Positions 19,310 to 30,681 are shown, numbered from the stretch's first letter. The stretch: 64,000 bases of DNA from Pseudomonas fluorescens (GCF_018614655.1 NZ_JAGGOG010000003.1:62001-126000), one strand, 5' to 3'. Numbers and translations are program-made. Notes: generated by a model from the letters alone, not told the origin.

Positions 19310-19834
19310 ATGACCACCGACCTGTTGCAACGTGGCAAGAACATCAAGTTGGCGATTTTCGACGTTGACGGCGTGCTGACCGATGGCCGCCTGTACTTCC
19401 TCGAAGACGGCAGCGAATTCAAGACGTTCAACACCCTCGACGGCCAGGGCATCAAGATGCTGATGGCTGCGGGTGTACAAACCGCCATTATCAGCGGTCG
19501 CAAGACCCCCGTTGTGGAACGTCGCGCACAAAATCTGGGGATTCCTCACCTCTATCAGGGCCGCGAGGATAAACTGGTCGTCCTGGATGAGCTTCTTGGC
19601 CAACTCAACCTAAGCTATGAGCAGGTTGCCTACCTGGGTGACGACTTGCCTGACTTGCCGGTGATTCGCCGGGTCGGCCTGGGCATGGCGGTGGCCAATG
19701 CCGCAGCCTTTGTCCGCGAGCACGCCCACGGCATCACGACCGCCCGCGGGGGCGAAGGCGCCGCCCGTGAGTTCTGCGAGTTGATCCTGCGCGCCCAGGG
19801 CAGCCTTGAAGCGGCCCACGCCGCCTACCTATAG
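19310..19834 (+). CDS. kdsC: 3-deoxy-D-manno-octulosonate 8-phosphate phosphatase
   Basis: A 174-residue HAD-superfamily phosphatase that releases phosphate from Kdo-8-P, the last cytosolic step before activation of Kdo. The catalytic motif is FDVDGVLTDG (residues 17-26), and the acidic metal motif GDDLPDLPVI is near residue 107. It starts directly after the kdsD stop codon. Confidence 0.95.
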   Translation: MTTDLLQRGKNIKLAIFDVDGVLTDGRLYFLEDGSEFKTFNTLDGQGIKMLMAAGVQTAIISGRKTPVVERRAQNLGIPHLYQGREDKLVVLDELLGQLNLSYEQVAYLGDDLPDLPVIRRVGLGMAVANAAAFVREHAHGITTARGGEGAAREFCELILRAQGSLEAAHAAYL

Positions 19835-19842
19835 AGCTTTGT

Positions 19843-20415
19843 ATGCTGAGTAAAAAGATTCGCAATTTCCTGTTATTCGCCGTCATCGCCGCGTTGTTCG
19901 CGGCGGTTGGCTACTGGAATATCAGCCCGGAGCGCTTCCTCGACCAGCCTGTTGCGCAGGTCGACCAGAGCGCTATCGACTATTACGCCACTAATGCCTA
20001 CAGCATCCAGTTCCTGCCCGATGGCAAGGTTCAGTATGAGATGACCTCGGAAAAGGTCGATCACATGAAGGCCTCGCAGATCACGATGCTGACCAAACCG
20101 GACATGCAACTGTATCGCGGTGCAGAGTTCCCCTGGCATGTCACCAGCGAACGTGGCGAGGTCAATCCCGACGGCACCGAGGTCGAACTGATCGACTCGG
20201 TTCGCGTCGCGCGTACCGATGCACAGAATCGCGCCACCCTCATTACCAGCAGTCGCATGACCGTATTCCCACAGAAGCAATATGCGCAGACCGAGCAAGA
20301 CGTTAGAATCGACGGCGCTGGCGGTGTATCGACTGGCAAGGGAATGAAAGCGTATTTGAAAGAAAGCAGGATACACCTGCTATCGAACGTAAGAGGACAG
20401 TATGAGGCTCGTTAA
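19843..20415 (+). CDS. lptC: LptC, LPS export bitopic protein
   Basis: A 190-residue protein with one N-terminal membrane anchor (NFLLFAVIAALFAAVGYWNI, residues 8-27) and a periplasmic beta-jellyroll domain, which takes LPS from LptBFG and passes it to LptA. The end of the frame overlaps lptA by 14 bases, so the C-terminus YEAR is encoded inside the first codons of lptA. Confidence 0.93.
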   Translation: MLSKKIRNFLLFAVIAALFAAVGYWNISPERFLDQPVAQVDQSAIDYYATNAYSIQFLPDGKVQYEMTSEKVDHMKASQITMLTKPDMQLYRGAEFPWHVTSERGEVNPDGTEVELIDSVRVARTDAQNRATLITSSRMTVFPQKQYAQTEQDVRIDGAGGVSTGKGMKAYLKESRIHLLSNVRGQYEAR

Positions 20416-20932
20416 AACCCTCCCTATTTTGCTCGGTCTGGGCGCAGCACTGGGAAGCGTGAGCGCCTGGGCTCTGCCGAACGATAGCCAGCAACCGATC
20501 CACATCTCGGCTGACGATGCGCAACTGGATGACAAGAAAGGTGTCGCGACCTACACCGGTGACGTGATCATCACCCAGGGTTCGATGATCGTTAAAGGCA
20601 ATACCGTGACGCTCACTCGCAACGCTGCGGGCGAAATCGACGTGGTAACGTCGGTGGGCAATCTTGCCTACTTCGAGCAGTTGCAAAAGCAGACCGACCC
20701 GACGCCGGTCAAAGGCTACGCCGTGACCATCCAGTACCATGCCCAGCAAAACCGCATCGTGCTGATCGACAAGGCCAAGGTCATCAACGACGGCAACACC
20801 ACCGAAGGCGAGAAAATCGTCTACGACACCGTCAAGCAGATCGCCCAGGCAGGTCGCGCCAACGGCAGCAAGGTCACACAGCAGCGTCCACGTATCGACA
20901 TGGTTATCCAGCCGAAGAAGAAGGCCGAGTAA
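20402..20932 (+). CDS. lptA: LptA, periplasmic LPS bridge protein
   Basis: A 176-residue protein with a cleavable signal peptide ([19 protein letters not shown], cleavage near residue 24 after AWA). The mature part is an OstA-like jellyroll ([20 protein letters not shown]) that forms the periplasmic bridge for LPS. It ends in a basic tail, KKKAE. Its start overlaps lptC and its stop overlaps the lptB ATG. Confidence 0.95.
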   Translation: MRLVKTLPILLGLGAALGSVSAWALPNDSQQPIHISADDAQLDDKKGVATYTGDVIITQGSMIVKGNTVTLTRNAAGEIDVVTSVGNLAYFEQLQKQTDPTPVKGYAVTIQYHAQQNRIVLIDKAKVINDGNTTEGEKIVYDTVKQIAQAGRANGSKVTQQRPRIDMVIQPKKKAE

Positions 20933-21657
20933 TGGCAACCCTGAAAGCCCAGCATCTGGCCAAGGCCTATAAAAGCCGTCAGGTCGTGCGCGACGTCAGC
21001 TTGTCGATCGACAGCGGCCAGATCGTCGGCTTGCTCGGCCCCAACGGTGCCGGCAAGACCACCTGCTTCTACATGATCGTTGGCCTGGTACAGGCCGACC
21101 AGGGTCGAGTACTGATCGACGACCTGGACGTCAGCCACCAGCCCATGCACGGTCGTGCACGGGCGGGTATCGGCTATCTTCCTCAGGAAGCATCGATCTT
21201 CCGCAAACTGTCGGTATCCGACAACATCATGGCGATCCTCGAGACCCGCAAGGAACTCGACCGCGCCGGGCGCAAGAAAGAGCTGGAAAGCCTGCTGCAG
21301 GAATTCCACATCAACCACATTCGCGACAACCTCGGCATGAGCCTCTCCGGCGGCGAGCGTCGTCGCGTGGAAATCGCTCGCGCCCTGGCCACTGCACCGA
21401 AATTCATCCTGCTGGACGAACCCTTCGCCGGTGTCGACCCGATCTCGGTCGGCGATATCAAGCAGATCATCCATCATCTCAAGGCCAAGGGTATCGGTGT
21501 ATTGATCACCGACCACAACGTCCGAGAAACCCTCGATATCTGCGAAACAGCCTATATCGTCAACGATGGGCAACTGATTGCCGAAGGCGATTCCGCCACC
21601 ATCCTGGCCAACGAACTGGTCAAGGAAGTTTACCTGGGCCACGAGTTCCGTCTGTAA
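20932..21657 (+). CDS. lptB: LptB, ATPase of the LPS exporter
   Basis: A 241-residue ABC ATPase. Walker A is GPNGAGKTT (residues 36-44), the signature is [15 protein letters not shown] near residue 139, and Walker B is [13 protein letters not shown] just after. It drives extraction of LPS from the inner membrane with LptF and LptG, which are not in this window. One-base overlap with lptA. Confidence 0.97.
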   Translation: MATLKAQHLAKAYKSRQVVRDVSLSIDSGQIVGLLGPNGAGKTTCFYMIVGLVQADQGRVLIDDLDVSHQPMHGRARAGIGYLPQEASIFRKLSVSDNIMAILETRKELDRAGRKKELESLLQEFHINHIRDNLGMSLSGGERRRVEIARALATAPKFILLDEPFAGVDPISVGDIKQIIHHLKAKGIGVLITDHNVRETLDICETAYIVNDGQLIAEGDSATILANELVKEVYLGHEFRL

Positions 21658-21699
21658 GCAGCATCCTGCAAGCAGCATGGTGTCTGGCCCTTCGCCGAG

Positions 21700-21748
21700 G
21701 AGCGTGAGCAACAATAAAAACCTCAATATTTTTATTGTTACCGCGCTC
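21700..21748. repeat. AT-rich nested hairpin between lptB and rpoN
   Basis: AACAATAAAAA (21710-21720) and TTTTTATTGTT (21729-21739) are perfect 11-base inverted arms around an 8-base loop, framed by a GC pair of arms GAGCG/CGCTC. It could act as a terminator after lptB, but the A/T stem is unusual for the high G+C context. It lies just upstream of the rpoN promoter box. Confidence 0.6.
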
Positions 21749-21773
21749 TAGGCAAAGCCCCCGATATCAGGCA

Positions 21774-21779
21774 TATAAT
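21774..21779 (+). promoter_or_regulatory. Possible -10 box of rpoN
   Basis: A perfect TATAAT at 21774 lies 76 bp before the rpoN ATG. No good -35 is present at 16-18 bases upstream. It may drive rpoN independently of the lpt genes. Confidence 0.35.
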
Positions 21780-21855
21780 TTGCTTATGTTTGGCGCTCAC
21801 GCGCCCTGTCGTGGATGGCGCACTGCGCCGGCGAATAAGGTGTTAAGCCCCTGCC

Positions 21856-23349
21856 ATGAAACCATCGCTAGTCCTGAGAATGGGCCAGCAGCTGACGATG
21901 ACACCTCAGCTGCAACAGGCCATCCGCCTGCTCCAATTGTCGACCCTGGACCTGCAACAGGAAATCCAGGAGGCCCTGGAGTCCAATCCGATGCTCGAAC
22001 GCCAGGAAGAAGGCGAAGACTTCGATAATGCCGACCCGCTGGCCGATAATGTCGAGCAAAAACCCAATACCGATATCCAGGAACCCTCCTACCAGGAAAC
22101 CGCCCCGACGGTAGACAACCTCGAGGAAGGTGAATGGAACGAACGCATTCCCAATGAGCTGCCGGTCGACACCGCCTGGGAAGACGTGTACCAGACCAGC
22201 GCCAGCAGCCTGCCCAGCAACGACGATGACGAGTGGGACTTCACCACCCGCACCTCCGCCGGCGAAAGCCTGCAAAGTCATCTGCTGTGGCAACTGAACC
22301 TGGCGCCGATGTCCGACACCGATCGGCTGATCGCCGTGACCCTGATCGACTGCATCAATAACCAGGGCTACCTGGACGAGACACTGGAAGAGATCCTCGA
22401 AGCCTTCGACCCGGAACTGGACATCGAACTGGACGAAATCGAAGCCGTCCTGCACCGCATCCAGCAGTTTGAACCTGCCGGGATCGGTGCCCGCAACCTC
22501 AGTGAGTGCTTACAACTGCAACTGCGGCAACTGCCGGCCAAGACGCCGTGGCTGGCCGAAGCCCAACGCCTGGTCACCGACTTCATCGACCTGCTGGGCA
22601 GCCGCGACTACAGCCAACTGATGCGCCGGATGAAGCTCAAGGAAGATGACCTGCGCCAGATCATCGAACTGATTCAGAGCCTCAACCCGCGCCCCGGCTC
22701 GCAAATCGAGTCCAGTGAAGCCGAATATGTCGTTCCCGACGTGATCGTGCGCAAGGACAACGAACGCTGGCTGGTAGAGCTGAACCAAGAATCGGTGCCA
22801 CGCCTGCGGGTCAATCCACAATATGCCGGTTTCGTCCGTCGCGCCGACACCAGTGCCGACAACACCTTCATGCGCAACCAGTTGCAGGAAGCACGCTGGT
22901 TCATCAAAAGCCTGCAGAGCCGTAACGAAACCCTGATGAAAGTGGCTACCCAGATCGTCGAGCATCAGCGCGGCTTTCTGGAGTACGGCGATGAAGCGAT
23001 GAAACCGCTGGTGCTGCACGATATCGCCGAAGCGGTGGGTATGCACGAATCGACGATTTCCCGGGTTACCACGCAAAAATTCATGCATACCCCGCGGGGT
23101 ATTTATGAACTGAAATACTTTTTCTCCAGTCACGTCAGCACCTCCGAAGGCGGCGAATGCTCGTCCACGGCAATCCGCGCGATCATCAAAAAACTGGTTG
23201 CCGCGGAAAATCAGAAAAAGCCGTTGAGTGACAGCAAGATCGCTGGTTTACTGGAGGCACAAGGCATTCAGGTCGCCCGTCGAACCGTCGCCAAGTACCG
23301 CGAGTCCCTGGGGATCGCGCCTTCCAGCGAGCGTAAGCGTTTGATGTGA
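21856..23349 (+). CDS. rpoN: RNA polymerase sigma-54 factor
   Basis: A 497-residue alternative sigma factor that recognises -24/-12 promoters and needs activator ATPases. Region I is Gln/Leu-rich ([20 protein letters not shown], residues 6-25). An acidic stretch rich in Glu and Asp follows (residues 48-90). The RpoN box ARRTVAKYR is at residues 474-482, close to the C-terminus. It controls nitrogen use, motility and other functions in Pseudomonas, and the nitrogen PTS genes lie downstream as usual. Confidence 0.97.
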   Translation: MKPSLVLRMGQQLTMTPQLQQAIRLLQLSTLDLQQEIQEALESNPMLERQEEGEDFDNADPLADNVEQKPNTDIQEPSYQETAPTVDNLEEGEWNERIPNELPVDTAWEDVYQTSASSLPSNDDDEWDFTTRTSAGESLQSHLLWQLNLAPMSDTDRLIAVTLIDCINNQGYLDETLEEILEAFDPELDIELDEIEAVLHRIQQFEPAGIGARNLSECLQLQLRQLPAKTPWLAEAQRLVTDFIDLLGSRDYSQLMRRMKLKEDDLRQIIELIQSLNPRPGSQIESSEAEYVVPDVIVRKDNERWLVELNQESVPRLRVNPQYAGFVRRADTSADNTFMRNQLQEARWFIKSLQSRNETLMKVATQIVEHQRGFLEYGDEAMKPLVLHDIAEAVGMHESTISRVTTQKFMHTPRGIYELKYFFSSHVSTSEGGECSSTAIRAIIKKLVAAENQKKPLSDSKIAGLLEAQGIQVARRTVAKYRESLGIAPSSERKRLM

Positions 23350-23424
23350 CGGGCGGGCCATAGCGTTCCAGTGGTGGGTATTCCTACCCACCGCTTTATG
23401 CACTGGCAACGAAGGAGAAGCTGT

Positions 23425-23730
23425 ATGCAAGTCAACATCAGTGGACACCATGTAGAAGTCACCCCTCCATTGCGCGAATACGTCGAGCAGAAGCTGAAGC
23501 GACTTGAGGGTCATTTCGACAAGATCACCAATGTGCAGGTCATCATGAAGGTCGATAAGCTTCAGCAGAAAATCGAAGCTACCCTTCAGATACCCGGTGG
23601 CGAAGTGGTCGCCAATGCCGAGCATGAAGACATGTATGCATCGATCGATGCCTTGACTGACAAGCTTGACCGCCAACTTAAAAAGCATAAGGAAAAGAAC
23701 CTGCACCTGATGCAAGGTACAGGTCGCTAA
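23425..23730 (+). CDS. hpf: Ribosome hibernation promoting factor
   Basis: A 101-residue short-type HPF (MQVNISGHHVEVTPPLREYV) that binds the 30S decoding region and promotes 100S ribosome dimers in stationary phase. The basic C-terminal part (DKLDRQLKKHKEK) is typical. A longer in-frame start upstream does not fit the family, and GGAG lies 9 bases before the ATG at 23425. It lies between rpoN and ptsN as in many Gammaproteobacteria. Confidence 0.94.
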   Translation: MQVNISGHHVEVTPPLREYVEQKLKRLEGHFDKITNVQVIMKVDKLQQKIEATLQIPGGEVVANAEHEDMYASIDALTDKLDRQLKKHKEKNLHLMQGTGR

Positions 23731-23740
23731 CTCTCCCCCC

Positions 23741-24205
23741 ATGATCCGACTTGAAACCATCCTGACCCCCGGCCGTTCCCTCGTGAACGTGCCGGGCGGC
23801 AGTAAAAAGCGCGCCCTCGAACAAATTGCCAACCTGATCGGCCGCGAAGTGCCCGAGCTGGATACGCAAGCTGTGTACGAGGCCCTGATTGCCCGTGAAA
23901 AGCTCGGTTCAACCGGCTTTGGCAACGGCATCGCCATTCCTCATTGCCGCTTGCAAGGCTGTGAGTCGCCAGTCAGTGCCCTGCTGCACCTGGACGCCCC
24001 TATCGATTTCGACGCCATCGACGGCGCCCCCGTGGACCTGCTCTTCGTCCTGCTGGTCCCGCAAGCTGCCACCGATGCGCACCTGGAACTGCTCCGGCAG
24101 ATCGCCAGCATGCTCGACCGCAAAGAAGTGCGTGACAAACTGCGCAACGCCAACAGCAATGAGGCGTTGTATCAGGTCGTCCTGGATGAACAGAACGGGC
24201 AGTAA
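23741..24205 (+). CDS. ptsN: PTS IIA-Ntr protein
   Basis: A 154-residue EIIA-Ntr of the nitrogen phosphotransferase system. The phosphorylated His is His68 in GIAIPHCRL. It is phosphorylated by PtsP via PtsO and regulates potassium transport and nitrogen and carbon responses instead of sugar import. The rpoN-hpf-ptsN-rapZ-ptsO order is conserved. Confidence 0.95.
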   Translation: MIRLETILTPGRSLVNVPGGSKKRALEQIANLIGREVPELDTQAVYEALIAREKLGSTGFGNGIAIPHCRLQGCESPVSALLHLDAPIDFDAIDGAPVDLLFVLLVPQAATDAHLELLRQIASMLDRKEVRDKLRNANSNEALYQVVLDEQNGQ

Positions 24206-24207
24206 TC

Positions 24208-25065
24208 ATGCGTTTGATCATCGTCAGCGGCCGCTCCGGCTCAGGTAAAAGTACTGCCCTCAATGTTCTTGAGGACAACGGCTTCTATTGCATTGATAAC
24301 CTGCCCGCCGGCCTGTTGCCTGAGCTTGCGGAGCGCGCCTTGATCCACACCGAGCTGGCGCAACCGCTGGTGGCCGTGTCCATCGACGCCCGCAACCTGC
24401 CCAGCCACCTCACACGCTTCCCGGAACTGCTCGAAGAAGTGCGCAGCAAACACATTCACTGTGATGTGCTGTACCTGGATGCCGACGAAGAAACCTTGTT
24501 GAAGCGCTTCTCCGAAACCCGGAGACGCCACCCGCTGAGCAGCCCGCACCGCTCGCTGGCCGAAGCCATCGAGGACGAGACCAAGCTGCTGGGCCCAATC
24601 ATTGATTTGGCCGACCTGAAGATCAACACCACGAACCTGAACCTGTATCAACTGCGCGACGCCATCAAGCTGCGCCTGTTGAACCAGCCGGAGCCCGGTA
24701 CAGCGTTCCTGGTGGAGTCGTTCGGCTTCAAGCGAGGCATGCCGGTGGACGCCGATCTGGTGTTTGATGTGCGCTGCCTGCCCAACCCGTACTGGAAGCC
24801 GGAGCTGCGCGACCAATCCGGCCTGGATCAACCGGTGGCCGATTATCTGGCGGCACAACCGGATGTCGAGGAGATGTTCCAGGACATCTCCAGCTACCTG
24901 CTCAAATGGCTGCCGCGCTTTGCTGCCAGCAATCGAGCCTATGTCACCATTGCCATTGGCTGCACCGGCGGGCACCACCGTTCTGTCTACCTGACGGAGC
25001 GCCTGGGCCAGGTGTTGCAGCAAACCCTCAAGAATGTCCAGGTTCGCCACCGCGACCTTAGCTGA
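24208..25065 (+). CDS. rapZ: RapZ, nucleotide-binding RNase adapter
   Basis: A 285-residue P-loop protein with Walker A GRSGSGKS (residues 8-15) and the C-terminal block [17 protein letters not shown] near residue 251. RapZ of E. coli binds small RNAs GlmY/GlmZ and RNase E to control glucosamine synthesis. In Pseudomonas the role is inferred. It starts 2 bp after ptsN. Confidence 0.93.
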   Translation: MRLIIVSGRSGSGKSTALNVLEDNGFYCIDNLPAGLLPELAERALIHTELAQPLVAVSIDARNLPSHLTRFPELLEEVRSKHIHCDVLYLDADEETLLKRFSETRRRHPLSSPHRSLAEAIEDETKLLGPIIDLADLKINTTNLNLYQLRDAIKLRLLNQPEPGTAFLVESFGFKRGMPVDADLVFDVRCLPNPYWKPELRDQSGLDQPVADYLAAQPDVEEMFQDISSYLLKWLPRFAASNRAYVTIAIGCTGGHHRSVYLTERLGQVLQQTLKNVQVRHRDLS

Positions 25066-25081
25066 AAGGAACACCCCCGCG

Positions 25082-25354
25082 ATGCCCGCTCTGGAAATTG
25101 AAATCATCAACAAGCTGGGTTTGCATGCCCGGGCCTCAGCCAAGTTTGTCGGCGTTGCGGGGCAGTTTCCTTGCCAGATCAGGGCCGGGCGCACTCCGGA
25201 ATCCATGGTTGATGGCAAAAGCATCATGGCCATGATGATGCTGGCTGCGGGCAAAGGCACCTGGATTCATTTGAAGACTGAAGGCGAGCAAGAGGATGAA
25301 GCGATGGCCGCTCTGGTAAAACTGATCAATGACTACTTTGACGAGGGTGAATAA
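25082..25354 (+). CDS. ptsO: NPr, HPr-like phosphocarrier of the nitrogen PTS
   Basis: A 90-residue HPr fold protein with active His15 in NKLGLHARAS and Ser47 in DGKSIMAMM. It passes phosphate from PtsP to PtsN. I chose the ATG at 25082, preceded by AAAGGA. It ends the rightward kds-pts cluster, followed by a hairpin. Confidence 0.94.
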   Translation: MPALEIEIINKLGLHARASAKFVGVAGQFPCQIRAGRTPESMVDGKSIMAMMMLAAGKGTWIHLKTEGEQEDEAMAALVKLINDYFDEGE

Positions 25355-25370
25355 GCCCTCTCTTGCCCTG

Positions 25371-25398
25371 TGATCGTTCCCATCGGCGGGAACGATCA
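25371..25398. terminator. Hairpin between ptsO and the ZIP gene
   Basis: TGATCGTTCCC and GGGAACGATCA are perfect 11-base arms with a 6-base loop (ATCGGC). No long T-run follows on either strand, so it may be a weak terminator or an mRNA end-protecting stem. Confidence 0.6.
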
Positions 25399-25409
25399 AT
25401 AGAAGCGCC

Positions 25410-26303
25410 CTACCCCAGCGCCGTATCCATCACCATCATCAAACAAAACCCGACACACAACCCCAGGCTGGCCAGCTTGTCATGGCCATTGCGCCGCGAC
25501 TCGGGTATTACTTCGTGAGTCACTACCAGCAACATCGCACCAGCCGCCAACGCCAACCCCAAGGGCAACAGCACCTGCGCCAGGCTCACCAGCCAGGCAC
25601 ACAATACGGCAAACACCGGCTCGACCAATCCGGACGCAGCACCGATCAGAAATGCCTTGATCCGCGACATCCCCGCACCCGCCAACACCAACGCAATCAC
25701 CAGCCCTTCCGGCACATCCTGCAACGCGATGCCCATGGCCAGGCTATCTGCGTCAGGCATGCCGCCCCCCGCCGACACGCCGACCGCCATGCCTTCGGGA
25801 ATGTTATGGGCAATGATGGCAAACACAAACAACCAGATGCGCGGCGGGATAACCGGGTGCTCCGGCGTGCCCACCAGCATTTGCGGACTGACACCTGAGA
25901 CTTTGCGATCCACCAGAAACAGCCCGAACGCCCCCAGCATGATGCCGAAACTGATCAGCCCGCTGGCCGACCAAGACGATAAACCAAGACTTTCGGCTGC
26001 GGCGATACCGGGCACGATCAGCGAGAACGCCGTCGCCGCCAACATCACACCGGCACCAAAACCGAGCAAAGTATCACTCACCGCCAATGGCATCCGGCGA
26101 ATTACCAGCACCGGCACCGCCCCTAAAGCCGTGCCCAGGGCACAGATGGCCCCACCTTGCAGGGCGCGCAATATACGCGGTTCCAGATCCAGCCAGGCCA
26201 GCCCTTGAGCCACCAGCAATGCAGTTCCTGCCAACAGCAACAGCGAGCCAAACGCATAACGAAACATTCGCACGCTGCCGATCGCCAGTGTTTCAGTGCC
26301 CAT
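25410..26303 (-). CDS. ZIP family metal transporter
   Basis: A 297-residue polytopic inner-membrane protein with about eight hydrophobic segments. The metal-site motif HNIPEGMAVG is in one segment (residues about 167-176) and DVPEGLVIAL in the next, as in ZIP permeases that import zinc, iron or manganese. AAGG lies 6 bases before the ATG at 26303. It lies beside the Fur-linked sodA operon, which suggests, but does not prove, a metal-related role. Confidence 0.88.
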   Translation of the reverse strand: MGTETLAIGSVRMFRYAFGSLLLLAGTALLVAQGLAWLDLEPRILRALQGGAICALGTALGAVPVLVIRRMPLAVSDTLLGFGAGVMLAATAFSLIVPGIAAAESLGLSSWSASGLISFGIMLGAFGLFLVDRKVSGVSPQMLVGTPEHPVIPPRIWLFVFAIIAHNIPEGMAVGVSAGGGMPDADSLAMGIALQDVPEGLVIALVLAGAGMSRIKAFLIGAASGLVEPVFAVLCAWLVSLAQVLLPLGLALAAGAMLLVVTHEVIPESRRNGHDKLASLGLCVGFCLMMVMDTALG

Positions 26304-26335
26304 AGTCAGCCTTAGATCTTGTTATAGAACGGGTG

Positions 26336-26947
26336 TCAGGCGAGCGCAGCGTGGTACCGCTCGGCGACTTCTGGCCAGTTGATGACGCTGTAGAACGCAT
26401 TGATGTATTCCGGACGGCGGTTCTGGTACAGCAGGTAATAAGCGTGCTCCCAGACGTCCAGACCGAGAATCGGTGTATTGCCGCTCATTAGCGGGCTGTC
26501 CTGATTACCACTGCTTTGCACCACCAGGGTTTTTTGCGGGGTTACGCTCAACCAGGCCCAGCCGCTGCCAAAACGAGCCAATGCGGCTTTGGTGAAGGCT
26601 TCCTTGAAGCTGTCGAAACCGCCCAACTGTTCATCAATAGCCTTACCCAACACGCCATCCGGCTTGCCTCCGCCCTTGGGCGACATGACCGCCCAGAACA
26701 ACGAGTGGTTGGCATGGCCGCCGCCCTGATTGATCACCGCGGCACGCAGCTTCTCCGGCAATTGCTGGACGCTGGACACCAGCTTCTCCACCGGCCAACC
26801 CGCCCACTCGGTGCCCTCGACCGCCGCGTTCAGGTTATTGATGTAGGTCTGATGGTGCTTGGTGTAGTGAATCTCCATGGTTTGTGCATCGATATGCGGT
26901 TCCAGGGCGTCGTAGGCGTAGGGCAAGACAGGCAAGGTGTGGGTCAT
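26336..26947 (-). CDS. sodA: Superoxide dismutase, manganese type
   Basis: A 203-residue enzyme that turns superoxide into oxygen and hydrogen peroxide. Metal ligands are seen in [16 protein letters not shown] (His27), [10 protein letters not shown] (His near residue 82) and [11 protein letters not shown] (Asp and His). The GNQDSPLM segment is typical of Mn-type and not Fe-type enzymes. I chose the ATG at 26947 ([17 protein letters not shown]). Downstream member of the iron-repressed operon, so Mn-SOD would replace Fe-SOD under iron limitation. Confidence 0.95.
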   Translation of the reverse strand: MTHTLPVLPYAYDALEPHIDAQTMEIHYTKHHQTYINNLNAAVEGTEWAGWPVEKLVSSVQQLPEKLRAAVINQGGGHANHSLFWAVMSPKGGGKPDGVLGKAIDEQLGGFDSFKEAFTKAALARFGSGWAWLSVTPQKTLVVQSSGNQDSPLMSGNTPILGLDVWEHAYYLLYQNRRPEYINAFYSVINWPEVAERYHAALA

Positions 26948-26948
26948 A

Positions 26949-27392
26949 TCAATGTGCTCCATAGTGAGGACTGTTGCGGGGCGGCGCATCCGATTGCGTC
27001 GCATGACTGCCCAGCAAGCGATAGGTACGTGGGTACTCGCCGTGATCGCTGATAAAATTCAACAGTTCAACGTAGGTTTTGCTGCTCTGACGCAGCGCCG
27101 CTTCTCGAAGTAGCGGGTTCAAGCGGGCGTCCTGCATGGCCTGCAACAGGCGCTGGTGAATGGCACAGAGGTATTCCGCGCTTTCTTCCGGCTGATTCAG
27201 GCGCAGGTGCAAGTCTGCGAGGTTGTGATGGGAAATGACGCAAGCCGCCACTGCTTCGTCGGCATCCGCCCAGCGCTCAAACAACACTTGGGCCAGGGCC
27301 AGGGCTTGCAAGTAATGCTCGCGAGCGTCCACCAGCTCGCCTTGCATAAAGCAGCGATTAGCCCTTTCGATCGTGCGTTTCCAGTGCTCCAT
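26949..27392 (-). CDS. Conserved hypothetical protein of the fagA-fumC-sodA operon (TPR-like)
   Basis: A 147-residue Ala/Leu-rich, mostly helical protein. Repeated helical pairs resemble tetratricopeptide units ([20 protein letters not shown], then [20 protein letters not shown]). No signal peptide or catalytic motif. It lies between fumC and sodA and is carried in this position in other Pseudomonas. Function unknown. It starts 27 bp after fumC and ends one base before sodA. Confidence 0.7.
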   Translation of the reverse strand: MEHWKRTIERANRCFMQGELVDAREHYLQALALAQVLFERWADADEAVAACVISHHNLADLHLRLNQPEESAEYLCAIHQRLLQAMQDARLNPLLREAALRQSSKTYVELLNFISDHGEYPRTYRLLGSHATQSDAPPRNSPHYGAH

Positions 27393-27419
27393 GGTGAGCC
27401 TCCAAAGCAGGGTCGATGA

Positions 27420-28788
<1,369 letters not shown>

Positions 28789-28796
<8 letters not shown>

Positions 28797-29184
28797 CGGG
28801 AAATCCTTGCACCAAGTCAGAAAAGGAAATGGAAGGCTGCAACTCACAGGTCGCCAGTTGCCAGGCAAAGGTCTGCCAGCGCTTGAGGCGGCAGGCACAG
28901 TGGGATAGTTTTTCCAGGTCGTGCAGGGGGCGCCAGGCCTGATCGAGGCACATGGAGCGCCAGTGCCAGGGCAAGGCGATATCACTTGCGGTGTCGATCA
29001 GCAGGCGGAATGAGGTTTCGGCGATGGTCCAGGGGTGGGTCGCCGTGCAACACGCCAGGTATCGACCTTCATTCAGATAATGTTCGATCAGGCGAGGCTC
29101 ATCAGGATCGAGGCCGCAGCGAATCTGACGACTCATCCAGCGCCAGCTTTCCAGGTAGGGATCCTCGTGCAGGACAGAACTCAT
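28789..29184 (-). CDS. fagA: FagA-like protein, first gene of the Fur-regulated operon
   Basis: A 131-residue protein with several Trp and Cys residues (ESWRWMSRQIRCGLDP, YLACCTATHPW, CRLKRWQTFAW). It matches the position and character of Pseudomonas FagA (Fur-associated gene A), a protein of unknown function. I chose the ATG at 29184. A GTG 3 codons upstream is also possible. A Fur box and promoter lie directly upstream. It overlaps fumC by 8 bases. Confidence 0.75.
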
Positions 29185-29213
29185 GATCCACACTCATTCG
29201 GTAATGATATTTA

Positions 29214-29242
29214 TTATTAAATGATATTGAGAATCAAAACAA
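29214..29242 (-). promoter_or_regulatory. Promoter of fagA-fumC-orf-sodA with Fur box
   Basis: On the reverse strand TTGTTT (29237-29242) and TAATAA (29214-29219) are 17 bases apart. A Fur-like site GATATTGAGAATCAAAACA is at 29223-29241 on the plus strand. Its first 14 bases differ from the classical Fur box at one place only. The Fur site covers the promoter spacer and -35 region, so iron-loaded Fur should block transcription. Confidence 0.75.
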
Positions 29243-29275
29243 GAGTCTGAGTGAAAAGCTCGGAATAGCAGCCAT

Positions 29276-29315
29276 AAAAAAAGGCGCGCCACCCATTGGG
29301 TGGTGCGCCTTTTCT
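29276..29315 (-). terminator. Intrinsic terminator of pmbA
   Basis: GGCGCGCCACCCA pairs with TGGGTGGTGCGCC with one mismatch. Flanking A- and T-runs make it active on both strands. It lies just after the pmbA stop codon. Confidence 0.85.
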
Positions 29316-29334
29316 ACAGTCCCCGTCTTAGGGC

Positions 29335-30681
29335 TTAGCTACCTGCGACCGTCATCTTTTCGATCAGCACCGAACCGGTGCGGATGTTGCTGCGCAGTTC
29401 CAGGTCATTACCCACTGCAACAATCTGCTTGAACATATCGCGCATATTGCCGGCGATGGTCACTTCCTGGACGGCGAACTGAATTTCGCCGTTTTCCACC
29501 CAAAAACCTGCCGCGCCTCGGGAGTAATCACCGGTGACCATATTCAGGCCCTGCCCCATCAGCTCGGTAACCAACAGGCCGCGCCCCATACGCCGCAACA
29601 GCGCCGCCTGGTCTTCTTCACCATGAGTCACGAACAGGTTGTGCACGCCACCGGAGTTGGCAGTGCTCGGCAGGCCGAGTTTGCGGCCGGCATAGGTGCC
29701 CAGTACGTAGGACACCAACTCACCGTTCTCGACGAACGGCTTGGCATAGGTCGCCAGGCCATCCCCGTCGAACGCCGAACTGCCCATGGCACGCATCAAA
29801 TGCGGGCGCTCATCAATAGTCATCCACTCAGGGAACAGCTTCTGACCCATCGCCCCTTCCAGGAACGAGGATTTGCGATACAGGTTGCCACCGGAAATCG
29901 CTCCCAGAAAACTGCCGAACAATCCACCAGCCAGCTCTGCCGAAAACAGCACCGGGACTTCGCATGTCGGCACCGGACGCGCACCCAGGCGGCTCGCCGC
30001 ACGTTGCGCAGCGCGCTGACCAATGATCACCGGATCAGCCAGCAACTCGCCCTGACGGCTTACGTCATACCAGTAATCGCGCTGCATCTGGCCATTGGCC
30101 TCAGCGATCATCACGCAGCTCAAGCTGTGGCGCGTGGAAGCATACCCACCGATAAAACCGTGACTGTTGCCATACACACGGCAACCCTGATGGGTACTCA
30201 GAGTCGTGCCATCAGCATTCTTGATCCGGCTGTCGGCATCAAACGCCGCCGCTTCGCAGGTCAGTGCCTGTTCGATGGCCTGCTCCGGGGTGATGTCCCA
30301 GGCATGGAACAGATCAAAATCCTTCAAATCCTTGGCCATCAAGGCTTTATCAGCCAGCCCTGAGCTTTCGTCTTCAGAGGTGTGCTTGGCGATGGCCAGG
30401 GCCGCGGCAACGGTCTCGCGAATCGCTTCCGGGCCGCTGGCGGATGTGCTGGCCGAGCCTTTGCGCTGGCCCACATACAAGGTGATGCCAAACCCTTGGT
30501 CACGGTTGAATTCAACGGTTTCCACTTCCCGCTGGCGCACCGACGTCGACAACCCTTGCTCCAGGGACACCGCCACTTCACAGGCACTGGCCCCCTGGCG
30601 CTTGGCCTCGGCAAGGATCTGCTCGACTTGTTCCTGCAGTGCCGGTAACGCTTGCGGACCGACGCTTTGGGCTGCACTCAT
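29335..30681 (-). CDS. pmbA: PmbA (TldE), partner of metalloprotease TldD
   Basis: A 448-residue PmbA/TldE protein. It pairs with TldD to form a heterodimeric protease that unfolds and degrades peptide substrates, including microcin precursors. It has no own zinc motif, as expected. I chose the ATG at 30681 (GGAG 6 bases upstream). It is read separately from tldD, from which it is split by yjgA. Confidence 0.94.
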   Translation of the reverse strand: MSAAQSVGPQALPALQEQVEQILAEAKRQGASACEVAVSLEQGLSTSVRQREVETVEFNRDQGFGITLYVGQRKGSASTSASGPEAIRETVAAALAIAKHTSEDESSGLADKALMAKDLKDFDLFHAWDITPEQAIEQALTCEAAAFDADSRIKNADGTTLSTHQGCRVYGNSHGFIGGYASTRHSLSCVMIAEANGQMQRDYWYDVSRQGELLADPVIIGQRAAQRAASRLGARPVPTCEVPVLFSAELAGGLFGSFLGAISGGNLYRKSSFLEGAMGQKLFPEWMTIDERPHLMRAMGSSAFDGDGLATYAKPFVENGELVSYVLGTYAGRKLGLPSTANSGGVHNLFVTHGEEDQAALLRRMGRGLLVTELMGQGLNMVTGDYSRGAAGFWVENGEIQFAVQEVTIAGNMRDMFKQIVAVGNDLELRSNIRTGSVLIEKMTVAGS

